Shown here one piece after another: positions 24,489-32,861 of a stretch of DNA of 49,388 nt (the first letter of the stretch is position 1; each line of letters begins with the position of its first letter). The position numbers and the translations under genes were made by a program. A model generated the notes under the pieces. It worked only from the letters and a program-made list of their open reading frames with translations, was not told the DNA's origin and did no database searches. Source of the stretch: an uncultured Clostridia bacterium (GTDB lineage Bacteria; Bacillota; Clostridia; Oscillospirales; Ruminococcaceae); the NCBI GenBank assembly GCA_947625155.1, contig CANQNG010000013.1, positions 1 through 49,388 of the forward strand. The letters are read 5' to 3'.

Positions 24489-24711
24489 GGCGGCAGGCTG
24501 CCGCCTCCGTTGTGTTGCCCAATGCGCCTAACGGCGCAAAGGGCGACTGCTCTCAGGTAAGTTTAAGTAGCATTCGAGCAAGCCGACCTTTGCCGCCGTA
24601 AGGCGGCATTGGGAGGCACAACGGGAGCGCAGGCACTGCGCCGACCTTTGCCGCCGTAAGGCGGCATTGGGAGGCACAACGGGTGCGCAGGCACTGCGCT
24701 GACCTTTGCCA
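24489..24711. repeat. Intergenic palindromic cassette, locus C, with a 58-bp tandem duplication
   Basis: The largest of the five repeat loci, filling the divergent region between citrate synthase and the SpoIID-like gene. It contains GGCAGGCTGCC, a GCGCC/GGCGC stem-loop, GGGCGACTGCTCTCAGG, then two nearly identical 58-bp units (24582-24639 and 24640-24697). Each unit consists of GCCGACCTTTG, a CCGCCGTAAGGCGG stem-loop, CATTGGGAGGCACAACGGG and a CGCAGGCACTGCG palindrome. A third unit begins at 24698. Confidence 0.85.
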
Positions 24712-24737
24712 CTTAAGAAAGGAAGAATGAAAATACC

Positions 24738-25778
24738 ATGAAAAATTATTTTCTGCAATGTCTCGTTTTCTGTGCGGGGCTGACCGTAATACCCATGATC
24801 CCGGCATTCCTGCTCACACCGGCATCGGCTTCTTCGGAGCATACGGGGGAACTGGTCTTTACGGAATTCACCGAACCAGCCACGGCAGAAACGGCAGAAA
24901 CTGCACTTTCCACAGACACCAGTGAACCTGTGGAAAACCTGCCCGAATGCTACCGGGTGCGCTGCACGGAGACGGGGGAGATCCTGAACGTGCCGGTGCG
25001 GGACTACCTCATCGGGGCTGTGGGGGCGGAGATGCCTGTCTCCTTTGCACCAGAAGCCCTCAAGGCGCAGGTCGTGGCGGCTCACACCTATGCGGAACGG
25101 CAGCGGCTGCTGTCGGCTGCAAGGGGGGACGAGGCGGATTTTTCGGACGATCCTGCGCAATTTCAGGCATTTCTCACGGACGAGCAGATGCGGGAACGGT
25201 GGGGAGACAGCTACGCTGCCAATTATGCCATTCTCTCCGCTGCCGTGGATGCGGTCGGCGGAGAACTGCTCACCTATGAAAACGAACCGATCATCGCCGC
25301 CTTTCATGCCATGTCCGGCGGAAAAACGGAATCGGCTGTCAATGTCTGGGGGAATGATGTTGCCTACCTGCGGTCGGTGGACAGTGCTGCCGACACGGAA
25401 GCGCCCGGCTTTGAAGAAAGCGTGGACTTCACCCCGGAGGAAGTCATGGAAAAGCTCACGGCTGCCCATGTCGGGCTGACGATCGGGGGAGATGCTTCGG
25501 AATGGTTCGGGACACCGATCGTTTCCGAAGCCGGAACAGTCCTCGAACTCCCGGCAGGGGACGGCATTTTTACCGGGCAGGAGCTGCGGAGCATTTTCGG
25601 GCTGCGGTCGGCGGACTTTACGGTCAGCTATGCAGAGGGGAAATTCACCTTCACCACGCACGGCTACGGGCATTCTGTCGGTATGAGCCAGTACGGGGCA
25701 AATGCCATGGCACTTGCCGGGAGCGACTACCGGGACATTTTAGCGTACTACTATCCGGGTACGCAGCTCACGCAATAG
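24738..25778 (+). CDS. Secreted SpoIID/LytB-domain protein
   Basis: A 346-residue protein with an N-terminal signal segment, a Thr/Ala/Glu-rich linker (about 35-65) and a SpoIID domain. Domain signatures include VPVRDYLIGAVGAEMPVSFAPEALKAQVVAAHTYA, FHAMSGGKTESAVNVWG and HGYGHSVGMSQYGANAMA. SpoIID is a lytic transglycosylase that works on denuded glycan strands during engulfment; homologues outside sporulation also trim peptidoglycan. The start has AAAGGA about 14 bases upstream and overlaps a four-codon upstream frame (MKIP then TGA). The stop overlaps the tail of the convergent rnr gene by 11 bases. Confidence 0.88.
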   Translation: MKNYFLQCLVFCAGLTVIPMIPAFLLTPASASSEHTGELVFTEFTEPATAETAETALSTDTSEPVENLPECYRVRCTETGEILNVPVRDYLIGAVGAEMPVSFAPEALKAQVVAAHTYAERQRLLSAARGDEADFSDDPAQFQAFLTDEQMRERWGDSYAANYAILSAAVDAVGGELLTYENEPIIAAFHAMSGGKTESAVNVWGNDVAYLRSVDSAADTEAPGFEESVDFTPEEVMEKLTAAHVGLTIGGDASEWFGTPIVSEAGTVLELPAGDGIFTGQELRSIFGLRSADFTVSYAEGKFTFTTHGYGHSVGMSQYGANAMALAGSDYRDILAYYYPGTQLTQ

Positions 25779-27927
25779 GCACATCCGGGAATGCCAAATC
25801 GATATGCCCGCCGTTGACATCGGCACGGGCGCAGAGGACTGTCACCGGGTCGCCGAGGTGGATGCCAAATTCCGGGCTGCGGATATACCAGCCGGGTTCG
25901 GTCTCATATTCCCCTTCCGGGAAATCGTGGATGTGCAGAAAGCCCTCTGCCATATTCTCCAGCGTGACATAGACACCATAGTCCGTCACACCGCTGACAA
26001 TGCCCTGAAAGACCTCCCCCACATGCGCCTGCATATATTCGGCGGCATAGCACCTGTCGGCTTCCCGTTCGAGCTGCACGGCACGCAGTTCCGTTTCCGA
26101 GGAACGGAGCGCTGCCTGTTCTGTGAAACGCCGGAAACGCCTGCGCACCGCTTCCCGGCTGCTGCCTGCAAGATAGGCGAACAAGATCCGGTGGACTGCC
26201 AGATCGGGATAGCGCCGTATCGGGGACGTGAAATGCACATAGTCCGCCAGTGCAAGCCCGAAATGTCCCAGCGGCTCTTCGCTGTACCTTGCCTTTGCCA
26301 TGGCTCGCAGCACCAGCGCATTGACGACCGGAAAATACGGCTGCGCCCGGTTTTCCTCCAGAATGCGGCGTAGATCGGACGGCTGCGCCTCGTGGAACTG
26401 CGGACGTTCTGCGCCGAGCTTTTCCAGAATGTCTTTCAGGGTGTCAAGACGTTCGGGGGACGGTCCTTCGTGTACCCGGCAGACCAGAGGCAGCTCCTGC
26501 TCCCGTGCAAAGCGGGCAACGGCTTCGTTGGCGCAGAGCATACAGGCTTCGATGATGCGTTCGCTGCGCCCTCTTTGGATGGGGGAAAGCCCTGCACATC
26601 TGCCGTTTTCGTCGAGCAGCAGGGCGGCTTCGGTGCTTTCCAGTTCGGGTGCGCCCCGTTCCCGGCGGAGCGCTTCAAGCCTGTCCGTCAGGACATCGAG
26701 CAAATGCAAAGACGGTGTGACCGCTGCATAGGCTTCCTGTAATGCGGGAGAAGCAGTGCCGTCGAGAATGGCATTGCATTCGCTGTAGACACCACGTTTC
26801 ACGGAGCGGATAACGGACTTGGTGAGCCGGGTCTCCCGGATCTCACCTGCCGGGGAAAGCGTCATGAATGCCGAAAAAGCAAGCCTGTCCGCTCCGCCGT
26901 TGAGGGAACAGATCCCGTTAGACAAGGCTTGCGGCAGCATGGGAATGACCTTGTCGGCGTAGTAAATGCTTGTTCCCCGGCGGAATGCCTCCTTGTCCAG
27001 TGCCGAACCTGCCTGCACATAGTGGGACACATCCGCAATATGCACCCCGAGCGTCCAGCTCCCGTCCGGGTGCTGTTCCACGGAAACGGCATCGTCCAGA
27101 TCTTTCGCCGCTGCGCCGTCTATCGTGAAAATGCAGCGCCCCCGGAGATCGAGCCGTCCGGTGAGGTCTGTTTCCGGGATGCCTGTTTCCGCCTTCTGCT
27201 GCGCCTCCCGGAGGACTTCGGGCGAAAAGTCTGTCGGTATATCCTGTGCGGTGATATACGCTGCCATGCAGGCTGCCGCCGATCCTGCCGTGCCGAAATC
27301 ATGCAGCACCCGCACCCGGTGGCGGCTGTGGCGGTCGCCTCGTTTGGTCAGCAGGCAAAGTACTTTATCGCCGGGCGAACAGGGCACGCTTTCCCGGCTG
27401 TCGATGCGGATCTGCACGGTCATGCTGTCCGGCAGGAGACAAAGCCCGTCCTCCCCGATGATCACCATGCCCGAAAGCCGGCAGGAGGGGTTTTCCTCGG
27501 TGATGCGGAGTACTTCGGCTTCGGGGGGATCGTTCTGGGAAGGCATGGTGCGGGCAAGCACCTTGTCTCCCGGCATCGCACCGCAGAAAGCCCTGCCGGG
27601 GACGAAATAGTCCGTTCCCGCCTCGTCCCGGATAAAGCCGAACCCTGCATGCAGACGCACGACCTCTGCCCGGAAGCTGTTTTCTGTCAGGATATAGTCA
27701 TGCCGCCGCAGGAGCAGTTCCCCGTCCCGGATGAGCTGCTGTATGGCAGCGGCATAGTTCGCCTTACAGCGGCGGGAATGGCATTTTCTGCCAAGTTCTG
27801 CCTGTGACAGCTTGCCCTCTTCCCGCAGGATCGCCCGTATCTTTCGGACAAGCGCTGCCTGTCCGGCAGGGCTCGCAGGTCTGGATGCCGCCTTGCGGGC
27901 GGCGTGTTTCCGGTCATGTCTTGCCAT
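25768..27927 (-). CDS. rnr: Ribonuclease R
   Basis: A 3'-5' exoribonuclease of 719 residues that degrades structured RNA. The order is an N-terminal winged helix (ILREEGKLSQAELGRKC), cold-shock domains, the RNB catalytic domain with TIDGAAAKDLDDAVS (metal-binding aspartates), and a C-terminal S1 domain (GEVFQGIVSGVTDYGVYVTLE). The basic tail typical of E. coli RNase R is missing; the protein ends soon after S1. The start is the ATG of MARHDRKH, five bases behind AGGGAGG. It follows secG, as in many Firmicutes, but has its own promoter and a long structured leader. Confidence 0.94.
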   Translation of the reverse strand: MARHDRKHAARKAASRPASPAGQAALVRKIRAILREEGKLSQAELGRKCHSRRCKANYAAAIQQLIRDGELLLRRHDYILTENSFRAEVVRLHAGFGFIRDEAGTDYFVPGRAFCGAMPGDKVLARTMPSQNDPPEAEVLRITEENPSCRLSGMVIIGEDGLCLLPDSMTVQIRIDSRESVPCSPGDKVLCLLTKRGDRHSRHRVRVLHDFGTAGSAAACMAAYITAQDIPTDFSPEVLREAQQKAETGIPETDLTGRLDLRGRCIFTIDGAAAKDLDDAVSVEQHPDGSWTLGVHIADVSHYVQAGSALDKEAFRRGTSIYYADKVIPMLPQALSNGICSLNGGADRLAFSAFMTLSPAGEIRETRLTKSVIRSVKRGVYSECNAILDGTASPALQEAYAAVTPSLHLLDVLTDRLEALRRERGAPELESTEAALLLDENGRCAGLSPIQRGRSERIIEACMLCANEAVARFAREQELPLVCRVHEGPSPERLDTLKDILEKLGAERPQFHEAQPSDLRRILEENRAQPYFPVVNALVLRAMAKARYSEEPLGHFGLALADYVHFTSPIRRYPDLAVHRILFAYLAGSSREAVRRRFRRFTEQAALRSSETELRAVQLEREADRCYAAEYMQAHVGEVFQGIVSGVTDYGVYVTLENMAEGFLHIHDFPEGEYETEPGWYIRSPEFGIHLGDPVTVLCARADVNGGHIDLAFPDVPIA

Positions 27928-28076
27928 AAAAACCTCCCTTTTATCCAATGGAAAGTACTCAGAATAGATCGTATGATCTCAGAAGCGTAAAAATAACACC
28001 TATACAGCCAAAAGAGGGTTTTCAGTCCCTCGGATCACTGTCACAGGACAGCAGAGCCAAGCTGATAGGTGCTACT
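27928..28076 (-). ncRNA. Structured 5' leader of rnr
   Basis: A leader of about 150 bases separates the rnr promoter from the gene. On the minus strand CACCTATCAGC (28061-28071) pairs with GCTGTATAGGTG (27997-28008), enclosing two hairpins: CTGTC/GACAG (28038-28051) and GAGGG/CCCTC (28014-28031), giving a three-way junction. A further AGATC/GATCT hairpin lies at 27966-27979. No riboswitch class that I know matches. A regulatory role is inferred from length and structure. Confidence 0.5.
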
Positions 28077-28082
28077 GGTATT

Positions 28083-28111
28083 AGTATACCACAACTTTAC
28101 GAACTTGTCAA
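28083..28111 (-). promoter_or_regulatory. Promoter of rnr
   Basis: On the minus strand TTGACA, 17 bp, TATACT, directly after the secG terminator. Confidence 0.9.
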
Positions 28112-28120
28112 GACCTATAT

Positions 28121-28153
28121 AAAAAAACCCCCTGAGCCATTTTACTCAGGGGT
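28121..28153 (-). terminator. Terminator of secG
   Basis: On the minus strand CCCCTGAG/CTCAGGGG, then GTTTTTTT. Confidence 0.9.
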
Positions 28154-28169
28154 GCGCCTATACCGCCGT

Positions 28170-28451
28170 TTACTCTCCGGTACTCTGGAAGAATGTCATG
28201 ATATACGGTATCACAACATTCATGCAGATAATAATGACAAAGCAGATGATGCCCAAGATCTTTGTCAGCTTGGCAAGTGCGGCTTCTCTGGTATTGCCCT
28301 CGTTCTGTCCGTAGAAAGATTCGTTCATGCCGCCGCCCAGTGCGGATGTCATGCTGTCCTGCGTTCTGTCGTCCTGCATCAGGCACAGGATGATGATGAG
28401 CAGCGCCAGCACCAGTACGATCGCACCGCAGATGATCTCATAGACTTCCAT
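28170..28451 (-). CDS. secG: Preprotein translocase subunit SecG
   Basis: A 93-residue protein with two membrane helices, MEVYEIICGAIVLVLALL and ILGIICFVIIICMNVVIPYI, joined by a Gly/Met-rich loop (SALGGGMNES). SecG assists SecYE-SecA-driven export. The start MEVYEI lies behind GGAGTG; upstream in-frame codons are in the promoter region. SecG ahead of rnr is a conserved Firmicutes order. The loop is longer and more charged than in B. subtilis. Confidence 0.92.
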   Translation of the reverse strand: MEVYEIICGAIVLVLALLIIILCLMQDDRTQDSMTSALGGGMNESFYGQNEGNTREAALAKLTKILGIICFVIIICMNVVIPYIMTFFQSTGE

Positions 28452-28488
28452 AGTTACACTCCTTGCTATGATGGATTCATACCTATTT

Positions 28489-28517
28489 ATTATAGCACAG
28501 TGCGGCTTTTTTGTCAA
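28489..28517 (-). promoter_or_regulatory. Promoter of secG
   Basis: On the minus strand TTGACA, 17 bp, TATAAT. Confidence 0.9.
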
Positions 28518-28597
28518 GAGGTCTGTCAAATTTTTATGGAAGCTGCGAGACTTTATACAGCAAAATGAAAAAATTCGTAGATTTTCACAAAAAGCCC

Positions 28598-28626
28598 TTG
28601 CAATTTCAGAAAAACTGTGCTATACT
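28598..28626 (+). promoter_or_regulatory. Promoter of the zinc-ribbon coiled-coil gene
   Basis: TTGCAA, 17 bp, TATACT, about 70 bases before the ATG at 28695. Confidence 0.85.
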
Positions 28627-28694
28627 ATATATGATCGGGTCTCCGCCGTCTGCGGAGCATCTCCGCAGGATACCATTACAGGGAGGAATTTACC

Positions 28695-29279
28695 ATGTCC
28701 TTTTTTGACCAGTTGAAAGCAAATCTTACCAATGCCGGCAGAACTGCACAGCAGGCTGCCAAGAACATGAGCGACAGCAGTGCGCTCAAGCGGGAAATGA
28801 ACACGGAAAAGAGCAACATCCAGCAGAAGTATCTGGAGATCGGGCAGACTTACTATACACAGCACCAGAACGACCCGGCAGATCCTTTTGCAGAACAGAT
28901 CGCTTCTATCACCGCTTCTGCCAAACGTGTAGAAGAGCTGGAAGCTGAGATCCAAGTTGTCCAGAGCCGCAAGGCTGAACTCGTTCCCGTGCCGCAGGCA
29001 ACTGCGCCCGCTGCTGCACCGCATCCCTCGGCTATGGTCTGCATGCAGTGCGGTGCGACTTATGACACCACGCAGGTATTCTGTGCGAACTGCGGTCAGA
29101 AGCTGACCCCGCAGTACCCGACATCGGCTGCCGCTGCTGCTGCGCCGGCACAGACCGCTGCGGATGTACAGCAGCAGCCTGCTGCCGCACCGGAGACAGC
29201 ACCTGCGCCGGAAACACCGGATACCACAGCGCCGGAAACACCCGATGCACCTGCATCGGATGCCAACAGCGAAGCTTAA
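28695..29279 (+). CDS. Coiled-coil protein with a C-terminal zinc ribbon
   Basis: A 194-residue cytosolic protein. Residues 1-100 are charged and helical, with coiled-coil character (KRVEELEAEIQVVQSRKAEL). A zinc ribbon follows, CMQCGATYDTTQVFCANCG, with two CxxC knuckles. The last 60 residues are an Ala/Pro/Thr/Glu low-complexity tail. There is no signal peptide or membrane helix. Proteins with this layout are common in gut Clostridia but have no assigned function. GGGAGGAA precedes the ATG. The next gene starts 104 bases downstream without a clear terminator, so the two may be cotranscribed. Confidence 0.8.
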   Translation: MSFFDQLKANLTNAGRTAQQAAKNMSDSSALKREMNTEKSNIQQKYLEIGQTYYTQHQNDPADPFAEQIASITASAKRVEELEAEIQVVQSRKAELVPVPQATAPAAAPHPSAMVCMQCGATYDTTQVFCANCGQKLTPQYPTSAAAAAAPAQTAADVQQQPAAAPETAPAPETPDTTAPETPDAPASDANSEA

Positions 29280-29383
29280 AACAACACAGCCCGTCCTGCG
29301 GCAGGCGGAACGGGTCCAGCACAGGATGCTATGAGCCTATCTTATAGGAAAGGGTTTGCCGGGCTGACCGGCGGTGAGATCGG

Positions 29384-31354
29384 ATGCCAGATAAGCACAT
29401 ACATATCGCAGTCATCGTATCAACGATCGATGAGGAATACCAAAGCGGCATCCTCAGAGGCGTGCGGCAGTTTGCCTTTGCCAACAATATCACCCTGGAA
29501 CACTTTGTCGCTTTCGGCAATATCGGGAGCGACATCCGGCACGATACGGGGGAGTATAACATTTTCTCCCTCGCCGATCTTTCCCAGTTTGACGGTGTGA
29601 TACTCGTCATCAATACCATTCAGTTTGCCGACTGCTTGGAGCGTGTGCTCGAACGGGTACGGGCTTCCGGCATTCCGGCAGTCTGCATCGACAAGAACGT
29701 TGCCGGGACCTACTACATCGGCATCGATAACGAAATGGCGATGCATGCTATGGTGGAGCATTTCATTGTCAAGCACGGCTTTGAACGCATCAATTTCATT
29801 TCGGGACCTGCGGACAATATCGACAGCGTGCAGCGCCTGAAAGCCTACAAGGACGTGCTGAACAAGCATGGCATCCTCGTAGAAGAGGAACGCATCTACC
29901 ACGGGCGGTTCGTCTCCCGTGACGGTGTAGATGCTGTCCAGAAATTCATGAACTCCGATCTCGAAATGCCGCAGGCGATCGTCTGCGCCAACGATACTAT
30001 GGCGATCGCTGCCGTCAGCGCTCTGATGCACCACGGTGTGCGTGTGCCGGAGGATGTGGCAGTTTCCGGGTTTGACTACATCTACAATGCCCGGAACTAT
30101 GCGCCCTCGCTGACCTCGGTGGAGCGTCCGCTCGAACGGGTCGGACAGCTTGCGTGTCAGAAGATCCTGAACCACCTTGCCGGCAAGCCGCAGGAGCGGG
30201 AATCCATGCTCGACATTTTCTGCCGGTTTTCCCAGAGCTGCGGCTGCTGTGAAGCACCGGTCATGGATGCGGACGAATTCAAGCGGCGGAATTTCACGGT
30301 ACTGGAATCGTTTACGGATGATGTATCGCTGGCAAGCAGGCTCTCGTCCTCTCTGGCGGAGTGCGATAATTTAGAGGAATTCGTGGAAAATCTGCGCTAT
30401 TTCATTCCGGATCTCCACTGCAAGGAGTTCTACCTCTGTCTGTGCGATAGCTGGCGGCACGGGGTGACGGACGAGCAGGAAGAACGCTATCCCGTTCCGG
30501 TGCTTTCTGCGAACGATTACATCGTAAACGGGTACGGGGAGCGCATCGTCGTACCGCTTGCCTACCGGAACGGACGCTTTTTCGATATGCCGGACTTTGC
30601 TGCGCAGGAGATGCTGCCGGGATTGTTCGATGAAAAAAATGAGACAGGGAATTATTACTTCGTTCCGCTGCATTTCCGGGAACGGTGCATGGGGTACTGT
30701 GTCATCAAGGACAGCAATTTCCCCACCAGCAGCAAGCTGTTCCACAACATCGTCATGGACATTGCCAATTCCCTCGAAAGTGTACGCAAGATCGTGCGCC
30801 TCGACAAGGTGACACAGAACCTCAATCGGCTGTACACGATCGACCCGCTTGCCGGCATCAACAACCGGAACGGTTTCCGCATCGACACCAACCAACTCTA
30901 CAGCTACTGCATGGAGGCACAGAAACCGGTCATGCTGATGTTTCTCGACATGGACGGGCTGAAGCGTATCAACGATACGTTCGGACACAAAGCGGGCGAT
31001 GCTGCCATTATGAGCATGGCAGAAGCCATCAAGCGTGCCTGCACGGGCGGTGAGGTCTGCTGTCGGTTCGGCGGGGATGAATTCATCATCTTTGCGGCGG
31101 ACTATACGGAGGAACAGGCACAGTCGCTTTCTGAACGCATTCTCGAATGTCTCGAAAGCCTGAACGCCGAAAAGCAGCTTCCCTATAAACTGGCTGCTTC
31201 ACTGGGCTTTCACATCACCGTCCCCGAACCGGGAACGAATCTGTTCCAGCTCGTGACGGTCGCTGACAACATCATGTATGCTGCCAAAAAGAAAAAGAAA
31301 ACGTCCCGCTACCTGAAACATGGCAAGGATGGGGAAGTTGATACTGATCTATAA
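29384..31354 (+). CDS. Cytosolic substrate-binding domain fused to a diguanylate cyclase
   Basis: This 656-residue protein lacks a signal peptide and membrane helices. Residues 1-280 form a LacI-type periplasmic-binding fold (HIHIAVIVSTIDEEYQSGILRG, IVCANDTMAIAAVSALMHHGVRVPEDVAVSGFDY), without the DNA-binding helix-turn-helix found in true LacI regulators. About 290-480 is a linker domain of GAF-like character. The C-terminal GGDEF domain carries DMDGLKRINDTFGHKAGDAA and an intact GGDEF signature at 563-567. The RxxD inhibitory site expected five residues before the signature is absent. The protein likely makes cyclic-di-GMP in response to a small cytosolic ligand, perhaps a sugar. Confidence 0.85.
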   Translation: MPDKHIHIAVIVSTIDEEYQSGILRGVRQFAFANNITLEHFVAFGNIGSDIRHDTGEYNIFSLADLSQFDGVILVINTIQFADCLERVLERVRASGIPAVCIDKNVAGTYYIGIDNEMAMHAMVEHFIVKHGFERINFISGPADNIDSVQRLKAYKDVLNKHGILVEEERIYHGRFVSRDGVDAVQKFMNSDLEMPQAIVCANDTMAIAAVSALMHHGVRVPEDVAVSGFDYIYNARNYAPSLTSVERPLERVGQLACQKILNHLAGKPQERESMLDIFCRFSQSCGCCEAPVMDADEFKRRNFTVLESFTDDVSLASRLSSSLAECDNLEEFVENLRYFIPDLHCKEFYLCLCDSWRHGVTDEQEERYPVPVLSANDYIVNGYGERIVVPLAYRNGRFFDMPDFAAQEMLPGLFDEKNETGNYYFVPLHFRERCMGYCVIKDSNFPTSSKLFHNIVMDIANSLESVRKIVRLDKVTQNLNRLYTIDPLAGINNRNGFRIDTNQLYSYCMEAQKPVMLMFLDMDGLKRINDTFGHKAGDAAIMSMAEAIKRACTGGEVCCRFGGDEFIIFAADYTEEQAQSLSERILECLESLNAEKQLPYKLAASLGFHITVPEPGTNLFQLVTVADNIMYAAKKKKKTSRYLKHGKDGEVDTDL

Positions 31355-31358
31355 GTAG

Positions 31359-31389
31359 CAAAGGTCGTGAAATGCGACCTTTGTTTTTT
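31359..31389 (+). terminator. Terminator of the GGDEF gene
   Basis: CAAAGGTCG/CGACCTTTG followed by TTTTTT. Confidence 0.92.
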
Positions 31390-31437
31390 GCAGCGTGACG
31401 CTGCACCCGTGGTGCCTCCCACCGGCAGCCTGCCGCC
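31390..31437. repeat. Intergenic palindromic cassette, locus D
   Basis: A short member of the family. On the minus strand it reads GGCGGCAGGCTGCCGG, TGGGAGGCACCACGGG and the palindrome GCAGCGTCACGCTGC. It abuts the GGDEF terminator. Confidence 0.75.
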
Positions 31438-31453
31438 TTTTTTCAAAAACCCC

Positions 31454-31482
31454 TTGACAAACGCTTGAAAATGTGATATACT
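31454..31482 (+). promoter_or_regulatory. Promoter of cysK
   Basis: TTGACA, 17 bp, TATACT, followed by an AT-rich leader of about 50 bases. Confidence 0.9.
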
Positions 31483-31535
31483 ATAAGCATACCAAACATA
31501 TAGGTAAACAAGTCGTTTACGGAAAGGAGTTTCAC

Positions 31536-32462
31536 ATGAAGGTCTTTCATTCTTTTACGGAACTGGTAGGAGGTACGCCGCTGCTTGAGCTGACAAACCT
31601 GGAAAAGGCAAACGGTCTGGAGGCGACTGTCCTCGGCAAGCTGGAATATTTCAACCCCGCAGGGTCGGTCAAGGACAGGGTCGCTGTTGCCATGATCGAG
31701 GATGCAGAGGCACGGGGCGTACTCCAAAAGGGCAGCGTCATCATCGAGCCGACCAGCGGCAACACCGGGATCGGGCTTGCGGCAGTGGCTTCTGCTCGGG
31801 GCTATCGGCTGATCATCACCATGCCGGAGACCATGAGCATCGAGCGCCGCAACCTGATGAAAGCCTACGGGGCAGAACTCGTGCTGACCGAGGGGGCAAA
31901 GGGCATGAAGGGTGCGATCGCCAAGGCGGAGGAGCTTGCCAAGGAGATCCCGAACAGCTTCATCCCGTCGCAGTTCACCAACCCTGCCAACCCTGCTATC
32001 CATCAGAAAACCACCGGCGTGGAGATCTGGAACGATACAGAAGGTAAGGTGGATATTCTGGTTGCCGGGGTCGGCACGGGCGGCACGATCAGCGGCGCAG
32101 GCGCTTACCTGAGATCCAAAAACCCCGACATTAAGATCGTTGCCGTAGAACCGGCAAGCTCTCCGGTGCTTTCCAAGGGGACTTCCGGACCGCATAAAAT
32201 TCAGGGCATCGGTGCGGGCTTCGTGCCGGACACGTTGGATACGGACATTTATGACGAGATCATCCCGGTCGCCAATGAGGACGCCTTTGCCGCCGGGCGG
32301 GCTGTTGCCAGAAATGAGGGCGTACTGGTCGGCATTTCCTCCGGTGCGGCAGTATGGGCTGCCATAGAACTTGCCAAGCGTCCGGAAAACAAGGGAAAGG
32401 TCATTGTGGCTGTCCTGCCGGACACCGGGGAACGCTATCTTTCCACACCGATGTTTGACTAA
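31536..32462 (+). CDS. cysK: Cysteine synthase (O-acetylserine sulfhydrylase)
   Basis: A 308-residue PLP enzyme that makes cysteine from O-acetylserine and sulfide. The PLP lysine is K46 in [18 protein letters not shown] binds the substrate carboxylate, GTGGTISG holds the PLP phosphate, and [16 protein letters not shown] is the CysK-type segment. The length is normal. The start is the ATG behind AAGGAG; an upstream in-frame codon lies in the leader. It has its own promoter and a strong terminator. Confidence 0.95.
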   Translation: MKVFHSFTELVGGTPLLELTNLEKANGLEATVLGKLEYFNPAGSVKDRVAVAMIEDAEARGVLQKGSVIIEPTSGNTGIGLAAVASARGYRLIITMPETMSIERRNLMKAYGAELVLTEGAKGMKGAIAKAEELAKEIPNSFIPSQFTNPANPAIHQKTTGVEIWNDTEGKVDILVAGVGTGGTISGAGAYLRSKNPDIKIVAVEPASSPVLSKGTSGPHKIQGIGAGFVPDTLDTDIYDEIIPVANEDAFAAGRAVARNEGVLVGISSGAAVWAAIELAKRPENKGKVIVAVLPDTGERYLSTPMFD

Positions 32463-32485
32463 AGGGGAAAAGTTCCCCAAACACA

Positions 32486-32520
32486 GACCGGGATGCCGAA
32501 AAGCATCCCGGTCTTTATTT
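32486..32520. terminator. Bidirectional terminator between cysK and feoA
   Basis: GACCGGGATGC/GCATCCCGGTC, followed on the plus strand by TTTATTT. Confidence 0.88.
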
Positions 32521-32523
32521 ATC

Positions 32524-32757
32524 TCAATGCCGCTCCGCCTGAAAGACAATGCCCCGTGCATCGGCATTGCGTAAAGCGACCACAGCACCCCGTATCCGGT
32601 AGGCAGCAAGATCTGTTCCTTTCTGGATACAGGTCACTGCCGTTCCCGGGATCAGACCGATGTCCTGCAAGCGGCTGCGGATCACCCCTGTCAGGTGAAA
32701 TCCCAGCACCCGCCCGGTCGCCCCCTCCGGGAGCATATCCAATGATGATTGTTCCAT
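32524..32757 (-). CDS. feoA: FeoA-domain protein
   Basis: A 77-residue SH3-like FeoA protein: GATGRVLGF, SRLQDIGLIPGTAVTCIQKG and AAYRIRGAVVALRNADARGI. FeoA normally assists the ferrous iron permease FeoB, but there is no feoB here and the flanking genes are unrelated. The start MEQSS is six bases behind AGGGAGG; an alternative ATG two codons earlier touches that site. It may act in trans or have another role. Confidence 0.85.
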   Translation of the reverse strand: MEQSSLDMLPEGATGRVLGFHLTGVIRSRLQDIGLIPGTAVTCIQKGTDLAAYRIRGAVVALRNADARGIVFQAERH

Positions 32758-32861
32758 GTGCATCCTCCCTGCTGCTATTCTATGCGGCAGGGGGACGTTT
32801 GGTGTCAGGACTTCATTTCGGCATTGACACTATGGACTGGGAAAGGCAGGTCTTTCCGCAG

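Noticed and set aside
24582-24711. CRISPR-like array
   Set aside because: The 58-bp units are repeated head to tail without distinct spacers, contain two internal palindromes, and match dispersed cassettes elsewhere; no cas gene is present.
27955-28010. TPP riboswitch resemblance (CTGAGA) in the rnr leader
   Set aside because: The matching ACCUGAUC half of the thi-box and the pyrophosphate-binding pairing are absent, and the gene has no link to thiamine.
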